Shown here: positions 16,796-27,308 of the stretch, piece by piece | Position numbering within the stretch: the stretch's first letter is position 1 | How the letters are laid out: each line of letters begins with the position of its first letter | DNA from: Spirochaetales bacterium | Lineage (GTDB): Bacteria > Spirochaetota > Spirochaetia > Sphaerochaetales > Sphaerochaetaceae | Reading direction: 5' to 3' | Assembly (NCBI GenBank): GCA_017614375.1 | Contig: JAGABZ010000013.1 | Location: 200,414 to 264,413, forward strand | Length of the DNA: 64,000 nt | Made by a program: the position numbers and the translations under genes | Notes under the pieces: model-generated | Told to the model about the DNA's origin: nothing | Databases searched by the model: none | The model's input: only the letters and a program-made list of their open reading frames with translations

Positions 16796-18810
16796 CGCCT
16801 GATTACTGCGTTTTCGGCACTGATCAGGCCCGGGTCGGTTGCCAGAATCGCGTCGGCGTCAGTCCGGGCCGCTTCAATCATAGGCAGGTCCGAAACGAGG
16901 TTTCCGTATTTCAGGCGGAAGAATCCGGACTGGGCGTTTCCGGTGATTTCGCCCGGGCCGCGGATTTCCAGGTCTTTCTCGGCAATCACGAAGCCGTCGT
17001 TCGTTTCCTTCATGACCTTCAGCCTGGCCTTTGCGTCGTCGGTCAGGTTCTCCGAAAAGACCAGAAAGCACCAGCTTTGAAGGGAACTTCTGCCGACGCG
17101 GCCACGAAGCTGATGCAGGGCGGCCAGGCCGAAGCGCTCGGCGTGCTCGATTACCATGCAGGTGGCGTTTCCGACGTCGATTCCGACCTCGACGACCGAA
17201 GTCGAGACCAGATACGAGATCTTTCCCGCGGCAAAATCATTGAGGATCCGGACCTTCGTCTCCTCGTCGAGGCGGCTGTGGATCAGCTCGGATGTGACGC
17301 CGGGATAAACCTGCTTCAGGTAATCGTACATCGTCACCACGTCCCGGATGTCCGTGTCCGGCTCACCTTCGATTCTGGGGTAGACGAAGTAGGCCTGATG
17401 GCCCCGCCTGAACTCGACCCCGATTGAGTTGTACATTTCACCCCGGCGGTCCGGTCCTACCAGGCGGGTCTTTACCGGAAGTCTTCCCGGGGGCATCGTG
17501 GTGATTGTCGAAACATTCAGATCCCCGAACACGGTCAGCGCCAACGTCCGCGGGATCGGGGTGGCCGTCATCATCAGGATGTCGGGCATCGTGCCCTTTT
17601 CCATCAGCGAAAGCCTCTGCTGTACTCCGAAGCGGTGCTGTTCGTCGATGATGATCAGACTCAGGTCGGAGAACTCGACCGACTTCGAGAACAGGGCGTG
17701 CGTCCCGATGATGATGTCGATTTCTCCCTTTCTGAGGGCCTCAAGCAGCGGTTTGCGGCGTGAAGCGTTGACCGAACCGGTGAGAAAGGCAATCCTCACG
17801 CCCAGTTTTTCCAGCAGGAGGGCGGCGTTTCTGGCGTGCTGGCGGGCCAGAAGCTCCGTCGGTGCCATGAAGGCGACCTGTCCGCCCCGGTCTATGGCGT
17901 GCAGGGCGGCGATCCATGCCACCAGGGTCTTTCCGCAGCCGACATCCCCCTGCAGCAGCCGGTTCATCCGCGAATCCGAACCCATGTCGCTGCGGATCTC
18001 CTCCAGGGCCTTTTCCTGGTCCCGGGTCAGGCAGAACGGCAGCGAGGCAATCAGACGCCGCTCCAGGTCGCAGGCGGAGGTCTCGCCGCGGGCAGTTCCC
18101 GTTGTGTTTCTCCGCCTGGCCGCCAGCTGCAGGTAGAAAATCTCCCCGAACGCCAGGGTTCTGCGGGCCTTGGCCTGAAGGGCCATCGAGTCCGGGTTGT
18201 GGATCTGCCGGATGGCCGAGTCGAAGCTCATCAGCCGGTACTTCTCCATGATTGACCGGGGAAGCTCGTCATCGAAGCACTTGACGCGGGAGAGCACCGC
18301 GTTGACGTCGCGCCGGATCGTCTTCTGGCCGAGGGTCCCGGACAGGGGGTATACGGGCAAGATCCTGCCGAACTCTGCCGGGGGCATGTCTGCCCTGAAC
18401 GGAATCACCTCGAACTGACTGGACTGCAGTTCGCCGAAAGAGGTTCCCACTGTGGCGTAGAGATAGAACGAACGGCCGGGCCGGAGCACGTCCTTCAGGA
18501 AGTTCCGGTTGAAGCACAGCAGCGAGAGGTTCCGCCCGCCGCCGGGGACCGCCGTGTCAGTAACGATGACCTTCAAAATCCGTTTCGCCCCGAAAAAGGT
18601 CTGGGATTTGACGGTGACGAAGGTGTTGACCAAGTTGTCCTCGCCCTGCTCGCCTATGCGGATCATAGTGCTGCGGTCCTCATAGGCGCGGGGCGTCAGC
18701 TCCAGGAGGTCGGAAAAAGTCCGCACGCCCAGGGCGGCATAGGACGAGGCCGCGGCCTTGCCCACCCCTGTGAGATTGGTTACGGGTTCGTTGAGCGAGC
18801 CGATGAACAT
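16765..18810 (-). CDS. recG: ATP-dependent DNA helicase RecG
   Basis: Remodels stalled replication forks and Holliday junctions. The 681-residue protein has the N-terminal wedge/OB region (LTGVGKAAASSYAALGVRT at the start), Walker A GDVGCGKT near residue 290, the DEQH box in IIDEQHRFGVQQR, motif III MTATPIPRTLAL, and a C-terminal helicase domain with LRGRVGRSSLQSW. The ATG at 18810 shares one base with the preceding yggT stop. A GTG one codon earlier (18813) is possible. It is the last gene of argR-dnaE-yggT-recG and overlaps the convergent HTH gene by 31 bases. Confidence 0.95.
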   Translation of the reverse strand: MFIGSLNEPVTNLTGVGKAAASSYAALGVRTFSDLLELTPRAYEDRSTMIRIGEQGEDNLVNTFVTVKSQTFFGAKRILKVIVTDTAVPGGGRNLSLLCFNRNFLKDVLRPGRSFYLYATVGTSFGELQSSQFEVIPFRADMPPAEFGRILPVYPLSGTLGQKTIRRDVNAVLSRVKCFDDELPRSIMEKYRLMSFDSAIRQIHNPDSMALQAKARRTLAFGEIFYLQLAARRRNTTGTARGETSACDLERRLIASLPFCLTRDQEKALEEIRSDMGSDSRMNRLLQGDVGCGKTLVAWIAALHAIDRGGQVAFMAPTELLARQHARNAALLLEKLGVRIAFLTGSVNASRRKPLLEALRKGEIDIIIGTHALFSKSVEFSDLSLIIIDEQHRFGVQQRLSLMEKGTMPDILMMTATPIPRTLALTVFGDLNVSTITTMPPGRLPVKTRLVGPDRRGEMYNSIGVEFRRGHQAYFVYPRIEGEPDTDIRDVVTMYDYLKQVYPGVTSELIHSRLDEETKVRILNDFAAGKISYLVSTSVVEVGIDVGNATCMVIEHAERFGLAALHQLRGRVGRSSLQSWCFLVFSENLTDDAKARLKVMKETNDGFVIAEKDLEIRGPGEITGNAQSGFFRLKYGNLVSDLPMIEAARTDADAILATDPGLISAENAVIRRYLGTAGVPS

Positions 18811-19397
18811 CACGTCAGAAAGATTCCGGTCAGAACCATGCTTATGATCCAGCCGGTGATTTCAAGCGCGACAAAGGTTCCGAGCATCGTCCTGATCAGT
18901 TTCTCCTCGGAGCAGGGGCGGTTTTTGTAGAAGCACCTGTACACGATGTAGGCCGGGGTGTACAGCATCTTATCAACCGCGTCCCGGATCTGCTGTCCCC
19001 TGATGTCGTTGCGGTTCTGCGCCCGGGTCCTGATGATCAGCAGGATAATTGCCAGGATGTTGAGAAAGGAGAACAGGCCCCACAGCGTGGTGTAAAAGAC
19101 CGCGATTACCCCTCCCAGGCTTATTCTGTCCGCCGCTCCGAGTTTGAGCAGGCCGCGGATCAGGTGCAGGGTGATCAGGGCCCACATCGGGGAAAAGTCG
19201 ATACCGCTTCCCTTGTACATGTGCTTCCTGAACAGATTCAGCCAGGGGTCGGTGATCTGCTTCAGGACATCCAGGAATCCGGACTCCGGAGCAGGGGCCC
19301 CGCTCTGGGTCCAGAATACTTCGATGTTGCCCAGAATCAGCCTGAGGATGATCAGAAAGGAATAGAGCCGTACAAGTCCCGAGAGCAGGTCAAGCAT
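18810..19397 (-). CDS. YggT family membrane protein
   Basis: A 195-residue inner-membrane protein with two YggT-like halves. The first includes LILRLILGNIEVFW and ITDPWLNLFRKHM, the YggT signature of a membrane helix followed by a TDP-type motif, and the second ends in a C-terminal hydrophobic helix. The function is poorly known; homologues are linked to osmotic tolerance, cell division or membrane-protein placement. The ATG at 19397 is chosen because AGGAGG lies seven bases upstream. It starts 11 bases after dnaE ends. Confidence 0.8.
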   Translation of the reverse strand: MLDLLSGLVRLYSFLIILRLILGNIEVFWTQSGAPAPESGFLDVLKQITDPWLNLFRKHMYKGSGIDFSPMWALITLHLIRGLLKLGAADRISLGGVIAVFYTTLWGLFSFLNILAIILLIIRTRAQNRNDIRGQQIRDAVDKMLYTPAYIVYRCFYKNRPCSEEKLIRTMLGTFVALEITGWIISMVLTGIFLT

Positions 19398-19408
19398 TGT
19401 TTCTCCTC

Positions 19409-22400
19409 CTATTCGAACCAGACGCGGTGCACGCCTTCCAATTGCGAAAGCTTTTCCAGCAGCGTATCGTCGCACCTGACGCTGTAGGCCGGCCCGAGGA
19501 TGTAGGGTTCGCGGTTTCTGACCACCTCGACCGGGGCCTGGTCGGGGTCCTCGCCGGCGACCAGGGCAAATTCGCAGAGGATCAGGTGTGACCGGAGCTT
19601 GCCCTCGTAGCTGAGCAGGAGGTCGGAGATCTCATTCATCCTGGCGCTGTTCAGGCGGGTCCTGTCGACCTCGAAGTAGAGGTTGCTCATGGCGTTTTTG
19701 AGCAGGTCCCTCGGGTCCTCCCAGAAATTCTCGACGGTCATCGACATCTGACCGTTGTAGGTGGAGAACTTGCCGGAGAATCCGTGGATCGTGTCGGTCC
19801 GGACCTTTGACCTGATCTGCTCCCAGACGTCGGAAAAGGCGGTGAGCTCTGCCTGCCCGTTGAAGTCGCTGACAAAGATCTTGGCCATCAGCCTGCCTTT
19901 CTTGGTGGTGATCTCGCGGATTTCCCTGACCAGGCCGAGGATTGTCTCGGGTTTGTTCTCGATTATTGTGGAGGTGTCGGCCAGGTTTATGTGGACGCAC
20001 TTATTCCAGACATCCTGGTACATCTCCATCGGATGGCCGGAGACGTAGAAACCGAGGAGGTTCTTCTCCAGATCGAGCTTTTCGAGGAACGTGTAGTCAT
20101 CCTGGGCAGTCATCCGGAATTCCGCCTGGGGTTCATCCTCCAGGCTGAACAGCGACATCTGCCCCGCCGCGAGGCTTTCCTTTTCGTCCCTGACGAAGCG
20201 TGCCGTCTCGGGGTAGTTGGCCTTGAGGGTCCTGCGGTTGACTCCGGAGAAATCGAAGGTTCCCGTGTCGATCAGGGCCTCGAGCGTCTTTGCGTTTATG
20301 AGTCTGGGACTGCTCCGGCGCAGGAAATCCATGAAGTCCCTGTACGGGCCGTTTTTCTCCCGCTCGGCGATGATTTCGTCCGCGGCGGCCTCGCCGATTC
20401 CCTTGATTCCGGACAGGCCGTAGACGATGTTTCCGCCGACGACGTTGAACCGGGTGTCCGAGTCGTTTATCGACGGGGGCAGGATTTTCAGTTTCATGCT
20501 CCGGCACAGGGCCAGGTATTCGGAGAACTTGTCCGGGCTGCCCGTCTCGTTGGTCAGGTTGGCCGCCATGAATTCGGCGGGGAAGTTGGCCTTGAGATAG
20601 GCTGTCTGATAGGCGATTATCGCGTAGGCCACCGAGTGGCTCTTGTTGAATCCGTAGTGACCGAACGGCTTGAGCAGTTCAAACAGGTCCTGGGCCTTCT
20701 TCCGGTCGCGGCCGATGGAAACAGCGCGCTCGATGAATTTCTTTTCCTGCTCATCGAGCATGTCGGCCTTTTTCTTTCCCATTATCTTGCGCAGGACGTC
20801 CGCCTCGCCGAGGCTGAACCCCGCGTAGAGCCGGGCCACGGCCATGACCTGCTCCTGATAGACTATGACCCCGTAGGTCTCCTTGAGGACCTCCTCGAGC
20901 TCCGGGTCGGGATAGGTGATCTTGTCCTGGTTGTGCTTGCCCTCGATGTAGCGGTCGATGAACTGCATCGGACCGGGCCGGTAGAGGGCGTTCATTGCCA
21001 CCATTTCCTCGATCTTGGTCGGCTTGAGGGCCTTGAGGTACTTCTGCATGCCCGGGCTTTCAAACTGGAAGACACAGGCGGTGTCGCCCTCGCCGACGAG
21101 GCGGTACGTAGCCGGGTCGTCCAGCGGAATGTTCTTCAGGTCGAACTCAGGCAGGCGCTTTTTAATCAGGCGCTCGGCGTTTCTGAGCAAGGTCAGGGTC
21201 TTAAGCCCCAGAAAGTCCATCTTGACCAGGCCGCAGTCCTCGATGACATCCATGGTGTACTGGGTGGTCACCGTGCCGGTGCGGCTGTCCTTGTACAGGG
21301 GGACGTATTTTGTCAGGACGTCTTTTCCTATGACCACCCCGGCGGCATGCATAGAAATGTGCCTGTTCAATCCCTGGAGTCTGGTCGCAACATCGAACAG
21401 CTCCTCGTAGACCCCGCCCTTTGCCCTCAGCTCGGCCAGTTGCGGGGTGATCTCCAGGGCCTGGGTGATCGGGACGTCCTTTGCCGGGTCGTCGGGGTTG
21501 TCCGGGACGAGCTTGCTGATTTCGTTTGATTCCGAGTAGGGAATCTGCAGGACACGGGCCACGTCCTTGAGGACCGCCTTGGCCTTGAGCGTTCCGAAGG
21601 TGGCAATCTGTCCGACCCGGTCACGCCCGTACATTTCGGTGACGTAGTCGATGACCTTGCCCCTGTTCTCGAAGCAGAAGTCGATGTCGAAATCGGGCAT
21701 CGATTTTCTTTCGGGATTGAGGAAGCGTTCGAACATCAGGCCGTAGCGCATCGGGTCGACGTCGGTGATGTCGACGCAGTAGGCCACCAGCGAGCCTGCC
21801 CCGGAACCGCGGCCCGGGCCGACGGGGATGTCGTGCTGCTTGGCCCAGTAGATGTAGTCCCGGACGATGAGATAGTAGCCGGGGAATTTCATTCTGGCGA
21901 TGGTGTCCAGTTCGTACTGAAGTCTGGCGGTCAGGGTTTCGTCGATGGTGTCATAGCGCCTGCGAAGCCCCTGCTCGGCCAGATGGCGCAGATAGGCCTC
22001 CTCCGAATCGAAGCCCTCAGGTACGGGGTAGTTGGGAAGCAGGGCGCCGGGGAACTGGATTTCCAGGTTGCACCTGGAGGCCACCTCGGCCGTGTTCGCG
22101 ACGGCCTCGGGGTAATCACTGAAAAGCTCGGCCATCTGCTGGGGAGTCTTGAAGTAGAACTCCTGGGTCTGGAACCTCATCCGGTTGGGGTCGCTCTTGA
22201 ACTTGTTCGTGCCTATGCACAGGAGGATGTCATGGGCGTTGGCGTCGGACTCCTCGATGTAGTGGATGTCGTTGGTGGCGACGGTCTTGATTCCGTTACG
22301 CCGGGCCAGGTCGGCCAGCTGGGGCAGGACCCGGATTTCCTCGGGGATGAAGTGGTTCTGGAGCTCGATGTAGTATCTGTCGCCGAACACCGATCTGTAC

Positions 22401-22873
22401 CAGTCGACCGTTTCCTGGGCGGCGGCGTCCCTGCCGTCGAGCAGGGCACGGGCCAGTTCTCCGGCCAGACAGGCACTCATGCAGATAAGCCCGTCGCTGT
22501 GCTGCCGCAGGCTCTCGCGGTCAATCCGCGGGTAGCGGTAGAAACCCTCCAGCCAGGCAATCGAGTTCAGCTCCATCAGGTTGTGATAGCCCGTGTCGTC
22601 CATCGCCAGCAATATTAGGTGGTACGGTTTGGATCCTTCCCTGAGGGTCCTGCCGTCGGGGGATATGTAGAACTCGGTTCCTATAATCGGCTTGATGCCT
22701 TTTTCCCTGCACGCCCTGTAGAATTTGACGGCGCCGAACATGTTTCCGTGGTCGGTCATGGCCAGGCTGGTCATGCCCAGTTCGGCCGCCTTTTTCACAT
22801 AGCGCTTGATCGGGGCCGCTCCGTCGAGGAGGGAGTAGTCCGTATGGTTGTGCAGGTGGACAAAGTCGCTCAT
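19409..22873 (-). CDS. dnaE: DNA polymerase III subunit alpha
   Basis: Catalytic subunit of the replicative polymerase. The 1154-residue protein begins with a PHP domain (FVHLHNHTDYSLLDGA, then MTDHGNMFGAVKFY). The polymerase catalytic aspartates lie in MPDFDIDFCFENR, followed by QIATFGTLKAKAVLKDVARVL and the fingers region SHSVAYAIIAYQTAYLK. A tandem HhH region (GIGEAAADEI) and a C-terminal OB-fold follow. Two adjacent ATGs exist. The second (22873) is preferred since GGGAGG lies five bases before it but only two before the first. It follows argR by a short gap. Confidence 0.97.
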   Translation of the reverse strand: MSDFVHLHNHTDYSLLDGAAPIKRYVKKAAELGMTSLAMTDHGNMFGAVKFYRACREKGIKPIIGTEFYISPDGRTLREGSKPYHLILLAMDDTGYHNLMELNSIAWLEGFYRYPRIDRESLRQHSDGLICMSACLAGELARALLDGRDAAAQETVDWYRSVFGDRYYIELQNHFIPEEIRVLPQLADLARRNGIKTVATNDIHYIEESDANAHDILLCIGTNKFKSDPNRMRFQTQEFYFKTPQQMAELFSDYPEAVANTAEVASRCNLEIQFPGALLPNYPVPEGFDSEEAYLRHLAEQGLRRRYDTIDETLTARLQYELDTIARMKFPGYYLIVRDYIYWAKQHDIPVGPGRGSGAGSLVAYCVDITDVDPMRYGLMFERFLNPERKSMPDFDIDFCFENRGKVIDYVTEMYGRDRVGQIATFGTLKAKAVLKDVARVLQIPYSESNEISKLVPDNPDDPAKDVPITQALEITPQLAELRAKGGVYEELFDVATRLQGLNRHISMHAAGVVIGKDVLTKYVPLYKDSRTGTVTTQYTMDVIEDCGLVKMDFLGLKTLTLLRNAERLIKKRLPEFDLKNIPLDDPATYRLVGEGDTACVFQFESPGMQKYLKALKPTKIEEMVAMNALYRPGPMQFIDRYIEGKHNQDKITYPDPELEEVLKETYGVIVYQEQVMAVARLYAGFSLGEADVLRKIMGKKKADMLDEQEKKFIERAVSIGRDRKKAQDLFELLKPFGHYGFNKSHSVAYAIIAYQTAYLKANFPAEFMAANLTNETGSPDKFSEYLALCRSMKLKILPPSINDSDTRFNVVGGNIVYGLSGIKGIGEAAADEIIAEREKNGPYRDFMDFLRRSSPRLINAKTLEALIDTGTFDFSGVNRRTLKANYPETARFVRDEKESLAAGQMSLFSLEDEPQAEFRMTAQDDYTFLEKLDLEKNLLGFYVSGHPMEMYQDVWNKCVHINLADTSTIIENKPETILGLVREIREITTKKGRLMAKIFVSDFNGQAELTAFSDVWEQIRSKVRTDTIHGFSGKFSTYNGQMSMTVENFWEDPRDLLKNAMSNLYFEVDRTRLNSARMNEISDLLLSYEGKLRSHLILCEFALVAGEDPDQAPVEVVRNREPYILGPAYSVRCDDTLLEKLSQLEGVHRVWFE

Positions 22874-22889
22874 CATCGCCTCCCGGGGC

Positions 22890-23360
22890 TCAGTTGTCGA
22901 CTTCGGGTATGCGGATCTTGAAACTTTCCAGGAGGTCTTCCTTGGTCATGCCCTCGCGCAGGATGCAAAAGATCGTGTCGTCCCCCGCCAGTGTGCCGAG
23001 AATCTCAGGCAGGCTGAGCGAGTCGAGGGCAAAGGCGACGCTGTTGGCATGACCTGAACGGGTCTTGATCACCCCGAAGTTTCCGGAGAACTCGATGGAC
23101 AGCAGCCCCCTGCGGACATCCTGGATGTAACTCTTTTCGGATTCGGAGGCCAGTTCGCTCTCGGGAAGGGCATAGTAGTAGCCCGACCAGCCGTCGGAGA
23201 TCTTGCCGACCTTGAGCATCTTGAGGTCCCTGGAAAGGGTCGCCTGGGTCACGTCGTATCCCCGCTTCTTGAGCAGGGCGAGGAGGGCTTCCTGGCTGTC
23301 TATGCGGTTGGTCTTTATCAGTTCCTTGATTTCGTTGAGTCTGCTGTATCTCTCTTTCAC
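22890..23360 (-). CDS. argR: Arginine repressor
   Basis: Arginine-responsive hexameric regulator of arginine biosynthesis and catabolism. The 156-residue protein has the winged HTH (SQEALLALLKKRGYDVTQATLSRDL, seen in two parts) and the C-terminal arginine-binding core with GNFGVIKTRSGHANSVAFAL and GTLAGDDTIFCILR, where the GDDT aspartates bind arginine. The start codon is GTG with GGAGG seven bases upstream. It leads the argR-dnaE-yggT-recG unit, an unusual place for a repressor gene. A likely target is the ARG box upstream of argG in this same window. Confidence 0.95.
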   Translation of the reverse strand: MKERYSRLNEIKELIKTNRIDSQEALLALLKKRGYDVTQATLSRDLKMLKVGKISDGWSGYYYALPESELASESEKSYIQDVRRGLLSIEFSGNFGVIKTRSGHANSVAFALDSLSLPEILGTLAGDDTIFCILREGMTKEDLLESFKIRIPEVDN

Positions 23361-23389
23361 TTCGGTCCTCCGGTGGCAAGGGGTATTGT

Positions 23390-23419
23390 ATTATAAAAGC
23401 CGGCGAAACTCAATTTCAA
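23390..23419 (-). promoter_or_regulatory. Promoter of argR-dnaE-yggT-recG
   Basis: On the minus strand TTGAAA, 18 bases, perfect TATAAT, followed by about 30 bases to a GTG start with GGAGG. This unit has an ordinary leader. Confidence 0.7.
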
Positions 23420-23448
23420 AACACGCCTCGGCGGGGACCGGTCGGGCC

Positions 23449-23478
23449 TTGTCCGGAAAGGGAATTTGAGCATATACT
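23449..23478 (+). promoter_or_regulatory. Promoter of CorC/CNNM-type gene
   Basis: TTGTCC, 18 bases, TATACT, then 22 bases to the ATG. The -35 lies within the recurrent motif CGGTCGGGCCTTGTCCGG at 23439-23456. The short leader has no clear ribosome-binding site. Confidence 0.6.
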
Positions 23479-23500
23479 TCTGACGTCTCACGATAAGCCG

Positions 23501-24745
23501 ATGCGTACCGCCGTTATTGTTATTCTTCTCGTTCTGTCAGCCTGTTTTTCCGCTTCCGAGACGGCGTATACCTCGCTGTCCCTGATTCAGAAGAAAAAGC
23601 TGGAGCAGGGGAGGAAGCTTTCCCACCGGGTGGCGTACCGGCTCTGTCAGAACCCCCAGGCGCTGATTACCACGATTCTCGTCGGAAACAACATCGTGAA
23701 CCTATCTGTCTCCTCGCTTGTTACGGCGATGGTCATAGAGGCTTACGGAAACGCCTATGTGGCCTTCGGCACCGGGATTCTGACGCTGGTCGTTCTGGTC
23801 TTCGGCGAAATCGTCCCGAAGCAGACGGCGCTGAGCCTGAACATGAAGATCGCCTGCCTGATGGCCGTCCCGCTTCTGTTCTTCGAGACGGTGCTGTTTC
23901 CGGTGGTGAGGCTGTTTGAATACCTGATGCAGGCGGTCACCAGACTGTTCGAGCGGGATAAAAGCGGGGATTTGTCCGTCGACGCCCTGTTTGACGTAAT
24001 CGATGTGGCAAAGGACGAGGGGGTCGTCGACCCGTACGAACAGGCCCTGGTCCAGCGGGTGCTGCACTTCAACGAAACGACGGTAAAGGCGATCATGACC
24101 CACCGTACCGATGTATTCAGCGTTCCTTCGGATGTTCCGCTGCAGGATGTGTTCGGACGGATTGTCGACAGCGGTTACTCCCGGATTCCCGTGTACGATG
24201 GCACGCCGGAGAATATTGTAGGCGTTTTGCTTGTCAGAGAGATTCTTCGGGACATCGTTGAAAAGAAGATGCAGACTCCTGTCGGAAAGCTGATGCTCAA
24301 GGCGGACTACATCCCCGAGTCGATGAAGGTCGACGAACTGTTCAGACATTTCAAGCAGAGCAAGCTTCAGATTGCCGTCGTGCTGGACGAGTACGGCGGG
24401 CTGGCCGGGGTGGTCTCGATGGAGGACGTCGTGGAGCAGCTGCTCGGCGAGCTTTACGACGAACACGAGAGCGGCCAGGCGGAGAGAATCGTCTCAATCG
24501 ACCCGGAGGGCGGTTCGTACACGGTGCTGTGCGAGGTCTCGTTCCGTGAGTTTCTTGACCAGATGGGGATCAAGTCGGACAACGCCGAGGGCTACAGCAC
24601 GCTGGCGTCCTACATCCTCGATATCGCCGGACACATCCCCTCGGAGGGGGAGGAGATCCGCACCCCGCTGGGAACATTCACCCTCACCGGGGTCTCCGGA
24701 CACAGGATGGAAAGGGCCCGATTCACACCTGCCTCGATTGAATAA
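23501..24745 (+). CDS. CorC/HlyC (CNNM) family transporter-associated protein
   Basis: A 414-residue membrane protein of the CNNM/CorB type, linked in other bacteria to magnesium or cobalt handling. It has an N-terminal DUF21 membrane domain ([26 protein letters not shown], seen in parts; four hydrophobic segments), a CBS pair at about 200-330 ([38 protein letters not shown] in parts) and a C-terminal CorC/HlyC domain with the closing [12 protein letters not shown]. Its stop codon overlaps the -35 box of the leuS promoter. MgtE at 43.3 kb is a separate magnesium system. Confidence 0.9.
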   Translation: MRTAVIVILLVLSACFSASETAYTSLSLIQKKKLEQGRKLSHRVAYRLCQNPQALITTILVGNNIVNLSVSSLVTAMVIEAYGNAYVAFGTGILTLVVLVFGEIVPKQTALSLNMKIACLMAVPLLFFETVLFPVVRLFEYLMQAVTRLFERDKSGDLSVDALFDVIDVAKDEGVVDPYEQALVQRVLHFNETTVKAIMTHRTDVFSVPSDVPLQDVFGRIVDSGYSRIPVYDGTPENIVGVLLVREILRDIVEKKMQTPVGKLMLKADYIPESMKVDELFRHFKQSKLQIAVVLDEYGGLAGVVSMEDVVEQLLGELYDEHESGQAERIVSIDPEGGSYTVLCEVSFREFLDQMGIKSDNAEGYSTLASYILDIAGHIPSEGEEIRTPLGTFTLTGVSGHRMERARFTPASIE

Positions 24746-24766
24746 AACAATTCGCGGTGCTAGAAT
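24738..24766 (+). promoter_or_regulatory. Promoter of leuS (near-leaderless)
   Basis: TTGAAT, 17 bases, TAGAAT with a TG extension (TGCTAGAAT), then eight bases to the ATG at 24775. The -35 overlaps the stop codon of the preceding gene. Confidence 0.75.
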
Positions 24767-24774
24767 CCCTTGCT

Positions 24775-27291
24775 ATGAGCAAGTACCCCTTCAATGACAT
24801 CGAAAAGAAATGGCAGGATTTCTGGGAAAAGAACGGAACCTTCAGAACGGTCGAAGACCCCTCCTTTCCCAAGGAAAAGCGCAGATACGTACTGGACATG
24901 TTCCCGTATCCCTCCGGGGCGGGACTGCACGTCGGGCACCCCGAAGGCTACACGGCCACGGACATCTACTGCCGCTACCTGCGGATGAACGGATACAACG
25001 TGCTCCACCCGATGGGGTTCGACTCGTTCGGTCTGCCGGCGGAAAACTACGCCATCCAGACCGGAACCCACCCCGGAATAACGACGGAAAAGAACATCGC
25101 CAACTTCATCCGGCAGATAAAGAGCCTCGGTTTCTCCTATGACTGGAGCAGACAGGTCGAGACCCACACCGCCGAATACTACCACTGGACCCAGTGGATT
25201 TTCCTCCAGCTGTACAAAAAGGGTCTGGCCTACGAAGCCCAGATGCCGATCAACTGGTGTCCCCACTGCAAGACCGGCCTGGCAAACGAAGAGGTCAAGG
25301 AAGGTCACTGCGAGCGTTGCGGCAGCCATGTCGAGAGGCGCAACATCCGCCAGTGGGTCCTGAAAATCACCGCTTACGCCGACCGCCTGCTCGAGGATCT
25401 GGACCAGCTTGACTGGCCGGAGTCGGTAAAGACGATGCAGCGCAACTGGATCGGACGCAGCGAAGGCGCCTCGGTCCTGTTCAAGGTCGACGGCCTGGAC
25501 GAGAATCTCGAGGTCTTCACCACCCGCTGCGACACCCTCTTCGGGGCGACCTACATGGTCATCTCCCCGGAGCATCCGCTGGCCGATAAGATCACCACTC
25601 CCGAATGCAGGGAGGCGGTTTCCGCCTATGTCCGCCAGGCTGCGCGCAAGAGCGACCTGGACCGGACCGACCTGGCAAAGGAAAAGACCGGCGTGTTCAC
25701 CGGACGCTACGCGGTCAACCCGGTCAACGGAAAGAAGATTCCGATCTGGATGGCCGACTATGTGCTGATCTCCTACGGTACCGGCGCGATCATGGCCGTC
25801 CCGGCCCACGACACCCGCGACTGGGAGTTTGCAAAGAAGTTCAACCTGCCGATCATCGAAGTCCTCAAGAGCGGAGTTGATGTCCAGACCCAGGCCTGGA
25901 CGGAGGACGGAATCCACGTCAACAGCGGATTTCTGGACGGACTGAACAAGCAGGAGGCCATCGACGCGATGATTGCCTGGCTTGAGGAACGCAAGTTGGG
26001 TACGAAGAAGATCAACTACAAGCTCCGCGACTGGATATTCTCCCGCCAGCGCTACTGGGGCGAACCGATACCCCTGGTGCACTGCCCGCACTGCGGAATC
26101 GTTCCCGTCCCCGAGGACCGGCTCCCGCTTGAACTGCCGGCAGTCTCCAACTACCAGCCGACCGGCACGGGCGAAAGCCCCCTGGCCGGAATCGAGAGCT
26201 GGGTTGAGACGACCTGTCCCGTGTGCGGGGCCCCTGCCCGGCGCGAGACCAACACGATGCCCCAGTGGGCAGGTTCCTGCTGGTACTACCTGCGCTATCT
26301 GGACCCGAAGAACCCGGACGCCTTCTGCGACCCGGAGAAGGAAAAGTACTGGATGCCGGTCGACCTCTACGTCGGCGGAGTCGAGCACGCCGTGCTGCAC
26401 CTGCTCTATGCCCGCTTCTGGCACAAGGTCCTGTTCGACCTCGGTCTGGTTTCCACCTCCGAACCCTTTACCCGCCTGGTGAACCAGGGGATGATCACAA
26501 GTTTTGCCTATGAGCGTCCCGACAAGAGTCTGGTCCCGGTGGACGAGGTTGAGGAAGTCTCGACCGATGTCTTCATCGAAAAGGCCACCGGACAGCGGCT
26601 CAACCGTGTCATCGCCAAGATGTCAAAGAGTCTGAAAAACGTCATCACCCCTGACCAGATCGTCCGTGAATACGGTGCCGACTCGATGAGGATGTACGAG
26701 ATGTTCATGGGACCGCTGCAGGTTTCCAAGCCCTGGTCCACCACCGGACTTATCGGTGTGTTCCGCTTCCTCGACAGGATCTGGAGGCTCGGTGACGAAC
26801 GGCCCCTGTCCGATGAGCAGCCCCCCGCCGAACTGCTGAGAACTCTGCACAAGACAATCAAGAAGGTCTCCGAGGATACCGCCAGTCTGGACTTCAACAC
26901 CGCCATCTCCCAGATGATGGTGCTGGTCAACGAGATGTACCGCGCGGACAAACTGTACAGGACCGTCTGGGAAAACCTGATCCTGCTCCTGGCCCCGTAT
27001 GTTCCGCACCTGAGCGAGGAACTCTGGGAAAGGGCCGGACACAGCCCGAGCGTCTGCACCCGGAAGTGGCCGGCCTATGATCCCGCCCTGACAGTCGATG
27101 ACCTGGTGACCGTTGTCGTTTCGGTCAACGGAAAGGTCCGCTCGAAGCTCGAAGTCTCAAAGGATATCTCAAAGGATGACCTGCTTTCCCTGGCCGTCTC
27201 GGATGAGAGGATAAAGACCTATCTGGACGGGCATGAGCTTAAGAAGTCGATTGTCGTTCCCGGAAAGCTCGTGAACCTGGTCATAGTCTGA
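24775..27291 (+). CDS. leuS: Leucyl-tRNA synthetase
   Basis: Charges tRNA-Leu; class I synthetase of 838 residues. HIGH-type motif HVGH at residues 52-55 in [11 protein letters not shown], zinc-type Cys pairs (CPHCKTG, CERCG; later CPHCG, CPVCG), the CP1 editing domain with [16 protein letters not shown] and [13 protein letters not shown], the KMSKS motif near residue 615, and a C-terminal anticodon-binding domain ending in [12 protein letters not shown]. The start at 24775 begins [14 protein letters not shown]. An ATG at 24757 is upstream of the -10 box and excluded. It converges on the YhhN gene 17 bases away. Confidence 0.97.
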   Translation: MSKYPFNDIEKKWQDFWEKNGTFRTVEDPSFPKEKRRYVLDMFPYPSGAGLHVGHPEGYTATDIYCRYLRMNGYNVLHPMGFDSFGLPAENYAIQTGTHPGITTEKNIANFIRQIKSLGFSYDWSRQVETHTAEYYHWTQWIFLQLYKKGLAYEAQMPINWCPHCKTGLANEEVKEGHCERCGSHVERRNIRQWVLKITAYADRLLEDLDQLDWPESVKTMQRNWIGRSEGASVLFKVDGLDENLEVFTTRCDTLFGATYMVISPEHPLADKITTPECREAVSAYVRQAARKSDLDRTDLAKEKTGVFTGRYAVNPVNGKKIPIWMADYVLISYGTGAIMAVPAHDTRDWEFAKKFNLPIIEVLKSGVDVQTQAWTEDGIHVNSGFLDGLNKQEAIDAMIAWLEERKLGTKKINYKLRDWIFSRQRYWGEPIPLVHCPHCGIVPVPEDRLPLELPAVSNYQPTGTGESPLAGIESWVETTCPVCGAPARRETNTMPQWAGSCWYYLRYLDPKNPDAFCDPEKEKYWMPVDLYVGGVEHAVLHLLYARFWHKVLFDLGLVSTSEPFTRLVNQGMITSFAYERPDKSLVPVDEVEEVSTDVFIEKATGQRLNRVIAKMSKSLKNVITPDQIVREYGADSMRMYEMFMGPLQVSKPWSTTGLIGVFRFLDRIWRLGDERPLSDEQPPAELLRTLHKTIKKVSEDTASLDFNTAISQMMVLVNEMYRADKLYRTVWENLILLLAPYVPHLSEELWERAGHSPSVCTRKWPAYDPALTVDDLVTVVVSVNGKVRSKLEVSKDISKDDLLSLAVSDERIKTYLDGHELKKSIVVPGKLVNLVIV

Positions 27292-27308
27292 CGCGGGAAT
27301 CACAGGAA